Source: Pyxicephalus adspersus (lineage: Eukaryota; Chordata; Amphibia; Anura; Pyxicephalidae). From it: a stretch of DNA of 64,000 bases. Location of the stretch: positions 137,733,467-137,797,466 of the forward strand of contig NC_092861.1 of assembly GCF_032062135.1 (NCBI RefSeq). Direction: 5' to 3'. The position numbers were made by a program, and so were the translations under genes. The notes beneath the pieces were generated by a model, which searched no databases, had not been told where the DNA came from, and saw nothing but the letters and a program-made list of their open reading frames with translations. Below, in pieces: positions 22,801 through 34,490 of the stretch. The first letter of the stretch is position 1; the number at the start of each line of letters is the position of its first letter.

Positions 22801-23575
22801 CATATTTCAGCAGGTAGGTACAGGAAAAGCAGAGCTAGTCATATTCATAAACACCATGATTTGAAGATAATGTTTTAAACCTATATTTATAAGATACATA
22901 CACACACAAAGAACTTGTAAAGGTTGCAGGAAACCATGTATAGCTGGGAGCTTGGGATTTTTAGTTGTAATCATGGCTTACATAAAGATATGTAGGTAGG
23001 AGCAATGTGTAACAAATTGTAGGGGTATGATGTCAAATTGTTTAACACCTAAATTTGAAGTATATGATAATAAGGTAAGGAAATAAAAAATGCTGGAAGA
23101 AGCAGGTGTAAGTTTCAGCATTGTGCAGGACTTTTTAGGACTGGATGAATAATTATAGAAGGTGCCTCAAAATAGTTGTGAAAGTATAGAATTTAATATG
23201 GGTAGCTGAGGAGGATGGTTTTGAGTAATACATCTAAATATATTGTGGGTTTTACAATGGATAACTTAAATTTAATAGTTAAATCTGACAAGATATCCAT
23301 TCATGAGGCCACACTACCCCATTCCAACCTTTCGCAGACCTTCTAAGGTGGGACCAGGATTGAGTTTTGTTTGAGTTTTTATATACTGTATATACTGGTT
23401 TGAACCTTTACAAAATAAAAAATGTTTTTTTGCAATACCCCATTCTTGTCATTATTCTCTGCATATTTATCTCTCCAACATCAAGTGGCTCATCACCCAT
23501 AAAACAAAAATGATACTCTGACCACAATAGGATAAGTCTCTTAAAATAATATGTAAAAGCAGTGACTTTATTAAA
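22801..23575. other. No gene seen
   Basis: AT-rich and unremarkable; no recognised gene or repeat. Confidence 0.5.
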
Positions 23576-23579
23576 TTTT

Positions 23580-23742
23580 ATTTTGCTGGCCAGTGGGAAG
23601 AATGTCATCCTTTAGAGATAGACAAAAAAATAGTATCAGTAAAACGGACCTGGGAGTCACAAACTGCTCATTGCTCATGGGACCCCCAGTAGCCTCTGGA
23701 AAGTCACTAGGGTCCCAGTGAATCCTGGTTGAGAAACAATGC
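23580..23742 (-). mobile_element. hAT MITE family B, copy 4 (half)
   Basis: Starts at TGCTGGCCAGTGGGAAGAAT, which matches position 43319 in copy 7, and runs to CCTGGTTGAGAAACAATG, the right end. The left half is missing. Confidence 0.85.
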
Positions 23743-24500
23743 TCTATAGCCAAGGAACTCATTACCTTTCTCCAAACAAAAAATTAAAATCATTGTCCAT
23801 AACCCCTAAAAACTTTTTTTTCACCCCCCTGCTCATCATCCATCACTCACTCATTGATGCTCAGTCATGACACTCACTCATCGGTAAATTAGAAATGTTC
23901 AGTGCCAGCTTTGGTAATAAAACTTTAAATGCAAATTATTATGCAGATTTCATAAAAAAAAAAAAAAAATCTATTATGAGAATATTTAGAGTTATTGCAT
24001 AGTTTTTAGCACATTTTAGGTACTTTAGGGGCCCTAGATGTTCTCTATGGTAGGATAACATTATTCATTTTGCAGATATGGTCAACCATTTCTTTTGGTC
24101 ACCAGCTCTCTATGTTGTTATTTTCTGTAACACCTTGTAGGGGGACGTCTCTGTGTTATTTACCTTCATATTGGTGGAAATTTATCTTACTGTTCAAAAA
24201 ATCCTAATGGTCGATCATTGTTTCCTGTTAACCTATTGTTTTTTCTTTATATTTTCTTGCTGTGTGTTATTATTTATTTGCCTATGTCATCTCTTTATTT
24301 GATATCGTGTTCAGATCACATCTGCTTTGTTTCATTGATAAAAATCCAATAAAAATCTATTGGTCAAGTCACATAGTACTCAGCTGCTCCTAGTAACAGG
24401 GTAACATTCTGTTATAAAGTGCTCTGTTCCTCCCAATTATCCTTCTGTGCGGTCACCCAGTCCTCTTACGAGGACTACACAAAGGTATTTTAACACACAA
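23743..24500. other. No gene seen
   Basis: AT-rich, with an A-run at 23954-23970 and a CACTCACTCAT-rich stretch near 23842-23881. Confidence 0.5.
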
Positions 24501-24501
24501 T

Positions 24502-24720
24502 GGGCATGGTTTAAAAAAGCTACTCAAGAATGGAGAAGATAGACTATCATGGGAAAACCTGGGTGAACCAGCAAACTAAATGGATCTGGTGCAGGATTGA
24601 AAAGATATTGCCAACTAACAGCAAATGATTTCTAGAAAATCCATTCCAGGTTTTCTGGATCACCCATTTTCTCCCATGATAATCTTCTCCAGTCTTGGGA
24701 AAACTTTAAAAAACAGGCAT
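24502..24720. mobile_element. Foldback MITE family A, copy 3
   Basis: Arms AGATAGACTATCATGGGA (left) and CCCATGATAATCTTCTCC (right) pair; the centre is GCAAATGATTT. It belongs to the subfamily with GGGAGAACCTGG-type arms (with copies 4 and 7). Confidence 0.85.
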
Positions 24721-26743
24721 AGCTAATCGTCACTAACAAGAGACCTTCCTGACAATTTGATACAGCCATCACTAGAATGTGCATAAACAGAGTGGGGCAT
24801 AAATGCTGCAGGAACAGTAGTAATGAGATGCAAATTTTTTTTTAAAATAATTATTTTGTAAGGGGATTGTAATAAGACTAGATTTCATGGGTATGGTTTG
24901 TGTGCTTAAAGTTTTAGTTATATATTTTCTACATATTCATGTTTGAACCAAATAAAACAGTCTCAGAATAACATTCCAAGAGCAGAAATACCTTTTCAAG
25001 GTATGGACCTAATTGCCATTTTAGAGACTTAATAATATACATAGACTTGATGAAATATGAACTCCATATTGACACAATCATCTAGGCACTATGGCCAATC
25101 GGTTTGATAATAGGTCCATATCTATTTAGCCTTAGCTAAATTATTATTTATTTAAACAGCTACAAAACATAACCAAAAGCCAGAATAGTCAAGACCTGAC
25201 TCTGCATATACAGGCACCCAATAAAACAAACATTAGGAAAAAATGTATTTGAACAAAAAAAATCACTACATTTGACAATGTGTTAATATAAAAAAATGGC
25301 AACAGGTTCCCTTAAAAAACAAATGAAGGAAAGAGAACAATCAAAAAGCCAAGTCCTTCAAAAATCTCAGAAGTGCTTGACATTCATAGGAAAATATGCT
25401 TTACTAACCACTTAGCTGAGATCAGTAGGTGCCAAAGGAAGTGCATACAGAGCAATTATCATCTCGCACAGTCAGACTGATGTTTATTCACAGGCAAGAG
25501 TGGCTTGCCTTCTGGTATGAGCCAACTGTGCATGTTGCTGATAATATACAGTGGGCTTTGCTACGTTTATGAAAATAATGTTCTACATGTAGAATTAATA
25601 CCATATTCACTGGAAAATCTCAGTCTTGATTTACTGCACCCAACCCCTCGGAATGTTAACCCATTACTTGCAAAGAAAAAGACAAAATAAAAATGAAAAA
25701 AAACAACAACGCAGAGTAAACAAAATGCATGCTTGTCTGAACATATAAATAGATCATAAAATTATTTTATTATATTTTTTATTGCTTTTATTATTTATGT
25801 ATATTTTATGTGTATTTTATATCATGAAATTTTTATATATTTTTTTTACCTTTCATTTTAATTTGAATAATTAAATGTTTTTAAAAGACCAAATAAAAGT
25901 ATGTGATTTTACAGGCAAGGAAAACAAGAAAGATGTATATTGTAATAAGCTTCCACTAAGTTCACAAATTGTTAAGATTAAACAGCTACATTTTAAGATT
26001 TTATTCTCCAGCAAATAATTTTATGTAAGATTCAAAAGGTGAAACTTTTGGATAAAAGACAGAGATACAGAAAAAAATATGTTTTTTCAACAAGTGAAAT
26101 ACCAGTAGGCGTTTCCGAACACCTAAATACTATGAAAAGTTGTATCTCTGATATTTGACATTAAGGGCAAAGCATACAAATAAGCAAAAATCCCAGATTG
26201 GAGAAAGGTGACTTTTTCCATACCTAATTTATTTTTTTTATTGGAATAAAAACACTTTCTGAGAATGAAAAAAGTAAATGTGTTAAATTGCCAGATGACC
26301 TGGCTGTTCTATGGCTTCTCAATTTACCAGGCTCATTACACCCTGTTTTGCACAACATGACAACACGATTTTAAATAATACAGTAGAAGCAGCATTAACA
26401 TGAAGCCAGCTAATCGTGTATCATGTATTTGGAGCAAGTCCCAGGTGTTATCAGTGGAGGGATCTCAAAAAATATCCCAAAAAAGTAGCTTTAAAAAAAA
26501 TGTATTTTTGATTGCCATCATTTGCTGTTATAGGATAGGTAATACTAATAGTTTTTTACTGTAAACATAAAAATCTTGAAAATATTTAGTGGCCTATTTT
26601 TATTAAAATTGTTAATTACTACAATTCTAAATAAATATGGTGTAAGGAAAGGAGAGCAAAGTTTTTTTTATATATGTTGTGTTTGTATGTAAATGTTTTA
26701 ACCTACATTTACCAATTTACAATGAAAGAAGAATGAATGTACG
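24721..26743. other. No gene seen (2 kb)
   Basis: Very AT-rich, with long stretches of T and TA near 25760-25860. No recognised repeat or coding signal. Confidence 0.5.
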
Positions 26744-27081
26744 GGCACGGGCAGCACGGTGGCTCAGGGATTAGCACTCTGGCCTTTGCAGCGCTAGGTC
26801 CTAGGTTCGAATCCCAGCCAGGACAATATCTGCATGGAGTTTGCAGGTTCTCCCCGTGTCTGCGTGGGTTTCCTCCGGGTGCTCCCACATCCCAAAAACA
26901 TGCAGTTAGGTTCATTGGGTTCCCCCTAAAAAATTGACCTAGACTACATTAATGACATATGACTATAGTAGGGACATTAGATTGTGAGCTCCTTTGAGGG
27001 ACAGTTAGTGACACAACTATGGACTCTGTACAGCGCTGCGTAATATGATGGTGCTATATAAATACTGTATAATAATAATAA
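26744..27081 (+). mobile_element. tRNA-headed SINE with LINE-shared tail
   Basis: The head has a pol III box A (TGGCTCAGGGA, 26760-26770) and a perfect box B (GGTTCGAATCC, 26804-26814) at tRNA-like spacing. The body follows (CATGGAGTTTGCAGGTTCTC, CATGCAGTTAGGTTCATTGG, TAGATTGTGAGCTCCTTTGA). The tail GTACAGCGCTGCGTAATATG...CTATATAAAT and (AAT)n matches the 3' end of the LINE at 33685. GAATGTA occurs on both flanks (26735-26741 and 27083-27089), a possible target duplication. Other copies are at 35228 and 59815, both inverted. Confidence 0.85.
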
Positions 27082-27335
27082 AGAATGTAGATGTGTCCAG
27101 TGCTGATCTGTGGCCTCAAATCATTGCTACACTGACGAGAATGTTAAACAGTCTGTAACTTAAATATAGAAAATAATGGATTTAGATTAAACCAAATCCA
27201 AATATCAATGTACAATACTTGACCACTTAGTCATCTTATTATATATATTTATACATTAATATACATTATTTTGTGTATGACATTTTTTGGCAGCATTATA
27301 TTGATGCCTCTAGTAGTTGGTAAATGACTCCAGCA
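27082..27335. other. No gene seen
   Basis: AT-rich, without recognised features. Confidence 0.45.
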
Positions 27336-27460
27336 CAGTGTTTCTCAAACAGGGTTCCTCCAGAGGTTTCTAGGGGTTCCTTGAGTAATGAGCACTCTCA
27401 GGTATTATTAGATATCAATGATCTTTTTGACTATCTGTAAGGGTGGAAGGAAGAGGGAAA
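27336..27460 (+). mobile_element. hAT MITE family B, copy 5, left half
   Basis: Begins with the full terminus CAGTGTTTCTCAAACAGGGT and continues through TTTCTAGGGGTTCCTTGAG to CTATCTGTAAGGGTGG. The matching right half (GTGACCACC...) appears about 1 kb away at 28490. Confidence 0.88.
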
Positions 27461-28489
27461 GAACTGAAGGAGGCTTTTTAAATGGCACTTTAGAAAAGAG
27501 AGCGAGAACAAGAGAATAATCTTGCTGGGTTAAAAACATCAATTTAATTATTACTACCATGAACAAGACAATAAAAGTTATTATACAAATAAGGACATGT
27601 TGTATATATATCAATCAAAAGTGCAAAGTTAAAATAGACACTACAGTTTTGGCAGATTTTCTATTATTGGAAGCAAGTGGGAAAAAAAGGTGGTCACCTT
27701 TCCCGACACATTTCGTCTATTTAGGTTTCATCAGGGGATTTTTTGGGTGAATAAATTAGCAACTACGGAGAAAGAGAACATTTTTAAACATCATTGCCAG
27801 CAAGGATAAAGTCATATATATAGTTTATAATTTAGAAAAAATGGTTTCCAATCATTAATCAATACTGATTCAATAACTTACATTCATGTGTCACAGTATG
27901 TTCGAATCAATAAAACCAAAAACTGAAATGGTTGAAGGTTGGCTGCAAATTCTTTAAGAAAATGTGTATTGGATTCTACAAGAGGTTAAAGCATAGATAC
28001 ATTAAGTATACAAAAGTAAGCATTGTCTATATAGCCTCTAAATGATAGTATGTAAGGTAGAAATTTACATTTGTATTATTTGTGGCTGGGTTCCTAAAGG
28101 CAGGGAACTTAGCTCCATAGAGAAATAAATCACCAGGGTTTGGACATGAAAATTAGTCATCTCAGAGAGGTACAATAGGATATTTCAGAGTCCTAAAGAA
28201 AACAGATGGACTGTAAATAAATAAAGTAATGTTGCCTAATAAAAAGGATAAGTCACTCATGAGGTGAATAGTAAAAAAAAAAGAAAAACAAAACTAACCA
28301 AAGCTGAATATTATAATTGGTATTAGGGTCAATTTACCTGGTGTTGTAAAAAATGTAGGGGAATGCAGGTAATTGTGAGAAGTAAATCAATCAACTGGGC
28401 CCAAAAACCAACAAAATGTTCACGGATATACACAAAGATGGTCTAAAGCGTCAAAGAAAATAAAAAAACACAAAGGGAAAAAAACACTT
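27461..28489. other. About 1 kb between two halves of one MITE
   Basis: Separates the two halves of a family B element. It carries the hairpin motif copy C (27702-27737). No terminal repeats or coding frame were recognised, so this is either an unclassified insertion or an unrelated rearrangement. Confidence 0.35.
27702..27737 (-). repeat. CTGATGA...GAAA motif, copy C
   Basis: The minus strand reads CCTGATGAAACCTAAATAGA, then CGAAATGTGTCGGG. The order of conserved words fits the other copies, but the stem between them is weak. Confidence 0.35.
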
Positions 28490-28560
28490 TCTAGTGACCA
28501 CCAAACTAATGTACTGTGTGCTATAGATATAGTAACTATAGTATGGGTTCTTTCTAGGGT
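28490..28560 (+). mobile_element. hAT MITE family B, copy 5, right half
   Basis: GTGACCACCAAACTAATGTA through TATAGTATGGGTTCTTTC matches the right part of the family. The last segment of the element is missing. Confidence 0.75.
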
Positions 28561-28574
28561 AACTCTCAATCGTT

Positions 28575-28935
28575 TATATGAATGGGAGCACAGAGCCTCC
28601 CGAGATACCTACGTTACGCAACCCGGGAGGTTCTTTGGTGCTCCTTCTGCACATTCCCAGCCACATCGGGCATGCGCAGAAGGAGCCCTTTCATCAAAAG
28701 GGAAAAAACTGCCCATTTCACGCATGCGCAGTGAGATCGGCAAGTTTTTTCCCAGTCTACGTCACCTGATCTCGCTCCTAAGTCGGGTGAAGTAGGAAGA
28801 AGAACCCCGGAAGTAGAGGAAAAGATGGCAGTGCCTAGTGCACCAGCCCGAAGACTGATACCAGGACTGTATCTGCGGGATTGAAGGTGAGCGTATTTTT
28901 TTTTTTGGCCAGTTTTGAGTTTACTTCTTCTTTAA
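28575..28935 (+). mobile_element. TTAA MITE family D, copy 1
   Basis: Shares GCATGCGCAGAAGGAGCCCT, CGCAGTGAGATCGGCAA, GATTGAAGGTGAG and the right end TTGAGTTTACTTC...TTAA (28932-28935) with the copy at 47710-48126. The left end is lost or replaced. It is CpG- and GCGC-rich compared with its surroundings. Confidence 0.75.
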
Positions 28936-29316
28936 AGCCTGGGCTACTTTTAGGGATGAATTTAAAAAAGCTGTACCCGAATACTTCAGGCTTACCATAC
29001 AAATTCTGCACTGTGTCTCTGCGTAGAGGTGGCAAGGTAATGAAATTAGTGTCTGACATGCTTTCTCATGTCTCAGCCTTCAACAAGGAAAACAGCAAGC
29101 AGCACTGTATTGACATCAACAAATCTTACTCCAAATCTCATGCGAGTAGCAGTCAGAGACAGCAGTTCCTTAGCCAAAGATATAAAGATAATAATCTGTA
29201 GGCACAGGAGTGACCAGGCATCCTCCTATTTTTGGGGGTACTGCTTAGGCATGATTAACATTTCCTTATAATGTTCCTTATAACATAGCAAACTTTCACT
29301 TCTTGAGTGCAGGTCC
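28936..29316. other. No gene seen
   Basis: Two overlapping plus-strand frames (28881-29201, 29068-29271) have no family resemblance and begin inside the MITE. Confidence 0.4.
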
Positions 29317-29624
29317 ACTCTAAAGCAAAACTTGTTTCTGGGAGAGTAAGCAAGGGATAAAACCTCAACCAGACTTTTCTGTTTCTGTAGCCCTTGAGGA
29401 GATTTTGTCTCACTTCTTGTGTGGTCACAGAAGTCTCAGAGTAGAGAAGTATGACAACAGTAGTTGGATGTTACTTCCTTCGCTGTTACTGTTCAGGAGA
29501 TCTCCTTCTTCCTGTGCACCAGGACAGGAAGTGAGGTAAAAATCTCTCTAAATGGGACACAAATACCAATGTAATGCTTTTTGACCTAAAAGTAAAACAC
29601 AGTTTCTGATGGAGTCTGGTTTAA
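29317..29624. mobile_element. Possible TTAA-ended MITE
   Basis: Starts CTAAAGCAAAACTTGTTTCT and ends GGAGTCTGGTTTAA; the left end resembles the TTAAAGCAAAACT ends seen elsewhere. It directly adjoins the next element. Confidence 0.4.
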
Positions 29625-29634
29625 AAAGCAAAAG

Positions 29635-29959
29635 TTAAAGCGGATCCATCACCAAATTCTTATACATTATAAAAGGGTAGCTAACACTTTTATAGTATGA
29701 ATTTTTTTTTTTATATTCGATGGAGAGGGACCCCTCCAATTCTGACATTACCCCCTCAGTGATAAAGAATGGAGGTGAAACCCACAGCCTGCATCCCAGG
29801 AGGCTGCAGGCTGCCCAATTTGTGTATAGGGGTGCCTGGTGTCCAGCCTGCACTAGGAAGAATACGACGGGACAGTGGAGGACCTACTGGATTAGGATTG
29901 TGGAGGGATCGACAGCTTTCCACCTATAAAGGTGTCATTTTTTGTAAGTTTTGCTTTAA
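29635..29959. mobile_element. TTAAAGC foldback MITE, full length
   Basis: The left end is TTAAAGCGGATCCATC and the right end, inverted, TTAAAGCAAAACTTAC, with TTAA at 29635-29638 and 29956-29959. A partial relative lies at 10850-11042. Open frames on both strands here are by-products. Confidence 0.65.
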
Positions 29960-31340
29960 ATACCATTTTACTAAAATGAAGAAGAATTAGAACAAGATTG
30001 AGATGTAGTAAAGGTCATGTGATCAAACCAATAACCAAACATACAAATGAAAAAAAATGAATATAACCCTGTGAAACAACAGTTTTGTTATTGTATCAAA
30101 TCAAAATAAAAAAATCCACAAATAATGCAATAAAATATATTAATTATAAACAAAGGAAATAACAGCCAAACATTTGGGATTTAGACATCTATTTTCTTCC
30201 AAAATTAATGAGTCAATGGCGTGTTTATACAGAATACTAAATACTCACTAATGAGGTTTAGTGAATATGACCTGGAAGGTGGCTTTTCAGATTCTGTTAA
30301 CCAAAGATAAGATGCCTGAAATTAGCAGGAACCCTTTTGCATTATAATATTGTTTCTCATGGGGAAACTTTGCTTTGATCGCTAAGTGCGATCTAAAGCT
30401 GTGATGCTTCTCCAGACTCTGGTATAATACACAGCTTACAAAACTAATGTAAAAAAATGCTTTATAGAAGCTTTCCATTGAAATAAGATTTATTCCGAAA
30501 TACAGGGGTACTGCACAACCAACGGAGAAAATAAAAAAAACTCCAGGACCAATAAAATGTTGTACCATACATATACATTAAAGGAAATTAACTGATCAGC
30601 ACTGTGGACCTTAATTCAATTGGGACACTGTCTACATGGAGCTGGTTTTCTCTTATAAGCAGTGGTGTCTCCTCCAGCTCAATTCTACAACTGAGAAAGA
30701 AAAATTATGGCTGAGCATACATCAGGACAAAATCTGTCCATCATGGATGTTGATGATGGCACATGGGTCGTCACAAGACCACATAAAACATGAAGAGTTC
30801 ACCCATTCTATCCTATTGATCAGATACCCATGACTTACATAATCACTTTAACTTAGTAGCTTCTGGAGCTCAAAGTGCAGCCAAACAGATACACACATAA
30901 TTACTATACAATACATACATTACAAAATAATTTTGGACATTCCAACGTATCATACGTTGACCATTTACATTTGTTTTCCATTATTATGGTCAAAGCAACA
31001 CTACATGGTCGAACAATTGATTGGGAAGTGAAGGAGTAGTGATATTCAAATTAAACTACCTCTGTACCCTCTTTTCCAATCAGCAAGATACTTTTATTAA
31101 ATTTCACATTATACAGTGAAGCCGGCTTGGGTCATAGTGTTTCCTCTTCCTCTTCCAGTCTGAATAAGCAGTGATTACAGATTGAAGCACCATGACAATG
31201 TATTTGAGAAATTTTAGTAAACATAGAGCTGTATAAAATAGGAGTCTTTTATACATGTCTACACTTAAAAAAGCAGTTGACTCAATCTAAAAGGGGAGTC
31301 ATATAAAGCCCTGGCTCCCTTAAACTGCAGCCTGACACAC
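29960..31340. other. No gene seen
   Basis: AT-rich and unremarkable. The open frames at 30287-30568 and 30636-30833 show no known family. Confidence 0.5.
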
Positions 31341-31344
31341 ATAG

Positions 31345-31640
31345 GCAACCTTTCTAAGACCGTCTTTCTCTTAGGAACCCATGAAATGCTTTGTCTTGGG
31401 GAATCATACTAAAACCAATTTATTGGTGGTCTCCAGGAACCCCTGGTAAAGCCAATTATATGGAGGTCATTGGAGAAAAAGCCTCCTACATTGGTGGTTA
31501 GTGTTAGGGATGTTCACCCTTACATTTTTGGTGGCAAGAATGCCTTTCTTACAGAGATCAAAAGATCATTAGTGTCAAGAAGCCCAAAGCTATGCAGGCA
31601 TCACCAAGGAACCACCAGCGACCTTCCGGAGGAACCATGG
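31345..31640 (-). mobile_element. hAT MITE family B, copy 6
   Basis: Contains TTTCTCTTAGGAACCCATGA, ATTGGTGGTTAGTGTTAGG, GATCAAAAGATCATTAGTGTC and CCAGCGACCTTCCGGAGGAACC, in the same order as other minus-strand copies, with a diverged left part. Confidence 0.75.
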
Positions 31641-32124
31641 GGCATAGACATGGTCACTTTTGGGTCAGAAACTAGCAGCCTCTTATACACTTAGGAGTTC
31701 AAGGTAAAAAAACAAACAAACATATTTTGGTTATGTTTTTTTCATTCTAGACTTTTAGAATACATCAATTTTATTTTATACCCAAGATTTTGATGCTTGT
31801 CTTTACTCCCTCCTAAGGTTTTCTGCAATATCTTAATAATAGGCATGTAGACACAATAGATAAATATAAAAAAAAGAATCACGTCTTTGTAAGTCCTTTA
31901 TAACAAGGGTATTCTGTAAAATTTGTAACAAAAAAAAAAACTAAAGTTATTTATTTTAACTAAATGAAAAGATAACTATTTGTATTGACAATTGTTACAT
32001 AATTCAATATAAATTTATTAGCAGTTTCGGGTTATTCATTTTTAAAGAAAAATAATACAAATATTATGTAATCTCATTGGAGCTGCAGGTGGTTTCAGCA
32101 GGGCTTAGAGGTGGAATCAAGAGT
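31641..32124. other. No gene seen
   Basis: AT-rich, with an A-run at 31929-31940. Confidence 0.45.
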
Positions 32125-32340
32125 TTCACATGACTGGTGCTGGAACTACTAGCTGCACCTGGCTGGTGCTGGAACCAATAGCTGCACTTTTCTGGTGCTG
32201 GAACCAAGAGCTGCACCTGGCTGGAACCAAGAGCTGCACCTGGCTGGTGCTGGAACCAAGAGCTGCACCTGGCTGGTGCTGGAACCAAGAGCTGCACCTG
32301 GCTGGTGCTGGAACCAATAGCTGCACCTGATTGGCTGGAT
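32125..32340. repeat. 29-bp minisatellite, about seven units
   Basis: The unit is GGCTGGTGCTGGAACCAAGA plus GCTGCACCT. Full units start at 32242, 32271 and 32300; more diverged ones lie to the left, and one shortened unit (20 bp) covers 32219-32241. Because 29 is not a multiple of three, three frames are visited in turn; both strands stay open over 60-77 codons, giving repetitive peptides such as WFQHQPGAA. Confidence 0.92.
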
Positions 32341-33684
32341 TCAATGCTTAGTCAAATAAATAAATCCTCCCTAAGGGTCTTGAATCATGCAACAAAAGGT
32401 TTTATAGATGGTATATAGTATAACTGCAAGATTTCCACATTTAGGTTGTATGAGAACTCCCAAGGATGTTTTGGTCATTTTAATATTTTATACTATTTGG
32501 CATTTTCATTAGTCAGTAATAATTATTTTTAATAAAGTATTGTGATTGATTTTATAGTTTCATTCCTTATGATGCGTCTTGGTCAACTTATGAAAAAAAA
32601 AAACATTGCTTTTTACCTTTTTTGTTGTTGTACTTATACTTTGGGGGCACGGCCTGTTACCTATACCAGGTAGACAACACAAAAACTAATCCTATTTTTT
32701 AGCTGTAATAAAAAATAATTCACCATTCACCATTTAAAAAGAATGGAAAAATACAGTAATTTTATTTTTTTCATGTTTTTTTAACTAACTAGCCTGACAA
32801 ATCTTGGTGGATCCATAAATGATGCCAGGCAACCACAGTACACATCAGATTCTTGCCTGTGACAGATACAAACAATATTCATCTGACGTGGCTTTCTTAT
32901 CAGAAGCCAAAAAAAGAATAGCCTATGTGCACTTTCTGCAAACTATCCAAGAAAATCTATGTGAGGCTTCTACTGAGCTTAGCAATACATGTTGATTTTT
33001 TATTTAATGCAATGTGCATATTAGTTATAAAATATAAAAACACTGATAAAATAAACTTCTTCCTTAAAGTTCAACCTTACAAGTACAAAAATTATATAAA
33101 TAAATAAATAAAAAATACATTGGTACCTTGAGTGCTGAGCAGACTGACAGTCATTTTCAAATCAGACCTTCCAGAATAACAACTAAGTTTAAATAGAATG
33201 TTTTAGTATAAAGAAAGTTTAAAAGAGTTCTACAAATGTATTCAAAATGGTGCTTTTCCGCAACATAAAAGGCACAAGTCCTTTTTAAATTGAGAGAAGG
33301 AAGTAGTGACCATATTTTCTTAAAAGCCAAGAGCCATAATTTTCACAGCAAGCAATCAGGGGAGTAAGGTTATATAAGAATAGGACCTTTTAAACGCCAC
33401 CAGAAAAGCCAGAAAAGCGACATCCCTTTTGTTGAAACGAAAAATATCTAAGTTTTTAGCCACTGAGTAATCCTGAAATACTGAAAAAATATATAAAAAT
33501 TAAGTCAGGAAAAAGAGAGCTAATGAGAAAGGGTCATAAAAGCTTTGGAAAACAGATTGCACTAGAGATAGTAAGTACAAATACAACGATGTTTCCAGTA
33601 ATGAAGCATATTATGGAGTAAGAATTTACCTTTGTAAATTACCAACCAATCAGATTTCAGTTTATTGAAATTATATTATTAATA
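32341..33684. other. No gene seen
   Basis: AT-rich, with no recognised repeat or gene. Confidence 0.5.
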
Positions 33685-34345
33685 ATATTATCAATAAAAA
33701 TAAACAGGATTTTTTATAGGGCCAACATATTACGCAGCGCTGTACATTAAATAGGGGTTGCAAATGACAGACGAATACAGACAGTGATACAGGAGAAGAG
33801 GACCCTGCCCCGAAGAGCTTACAATCTAGGAGGTGGGGGAATTAACACACAATAAGTGGGGAGATATGTAGTGGTGGGAAGTAGTGATGGTTTCAAAAGA
33901 CAGAAGAAGATGGGTAGGCAAGTTTGAAAAAATGGGTTTTGAGTGCTCTTGAGCAGAAAGTAGGAGCAAGCCAAATAGGACGAGGAAGACCATTCCAGAG
34001 AATTGGGGCAGCTCTATAAAAGTCTTGTAGCCGTGCGTGTGATGAGGTTATGAGTGAGGAAATCAGTTGTAGGTCACCTGATATTTTTCTATCAGGTCAG
34101 CAAGGTAAGTGGGACAATAACTGTGTAGGGATTTGAAGGCAAAGCACAGGAGTTTAAATTTGATTCTAAGGTGAAATGGAAGCCAATGGAGAGAACTACA
34201 AAGAGATACAGCAGAAGAGGAGTGATGGGAAGGATGGATGAGTCTGGCTGCAGCATTCATAATAGATTGTAGAGGAGAGAGTCGGGTTAGTGGAATACCC
34301 GAGAGGAGGATGTTACAGTAGTCCAGACGAGAGATGATAATTATA
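33685..34345 (-). pseudogene. L2/CR1-like LINE, RT C-terminus and 3' UTR
   Basis: Read on the minus strand from 34345, the sequence gives SRLDYCNILLSG, then LQSIMNAAARLI, then SLHWLPFHLRIKFKLLCFAF and YLADLI: the conserved C-terminal part of the reverse-transcriptase ORF of L2/CR1-type non-LTR retrotransposons. After a frame change come NSLEWSSSS and SLLPTTTYLPTYC. The 3' UTR follows (CTTCGGGGCAGGGTCCTC, TGTACAGCGCTGCGTAATATG) and an (AAT)-type tail at 33685. The copy is 5'-truncated, as usual for LINEs, and the ORF is broken. Other 3' ends of the family are at 12561-12853 (+) and 45868-45985 (-). The clade assignment between L2 and CR1 is uncertain. Confidence 0.9.
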
Positions 34346-34360
34346 TGTGTAAAATAATTC

Positions 34361-34398
34361 TAACGTGTTGCACTTGGGCTATAGTACTTCATCAACAG
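34361..34398 (-). repeat. CTGATGA...GAAAC motif, copy F
   Basis: The minus strand reads TGTTGATGAAG, stem GTACT/AGTGC (5 bp, one G-T pair), then AACACGTTAG, matching the GAAACGCGTTAG-type end of the motif with two changes. Confidence 0.4.
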
Positions 34399-34399
34399 T

Positions 34400-34490
34400 C
34401 TTTGTTTAATATAATATATAATATAATAATATACAATATAATATATTTAATATAATACATAATATACAATATAATATAATGTAAAATATT
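34400..34490. repeat. AT-rich simple repeat (TATAATA)n
   Basis: Irregular array of TATAATATAATA units, about 90 bp. Confidence 0.85.

Noticed and set aside
26760..26830. A tRNA gene
   Set aside because: Boxes A and B are good, but the sequence lacks a clover-leaf acceptor stem and continues into a SINE body with LINE-like tail; two more decayed copies occur.
32064..32344. Repetitive proteins on both strands (WFQHQPGAA-like)
   Set aside because: They are translations of the 29-bp minisatellite in rotating frames.
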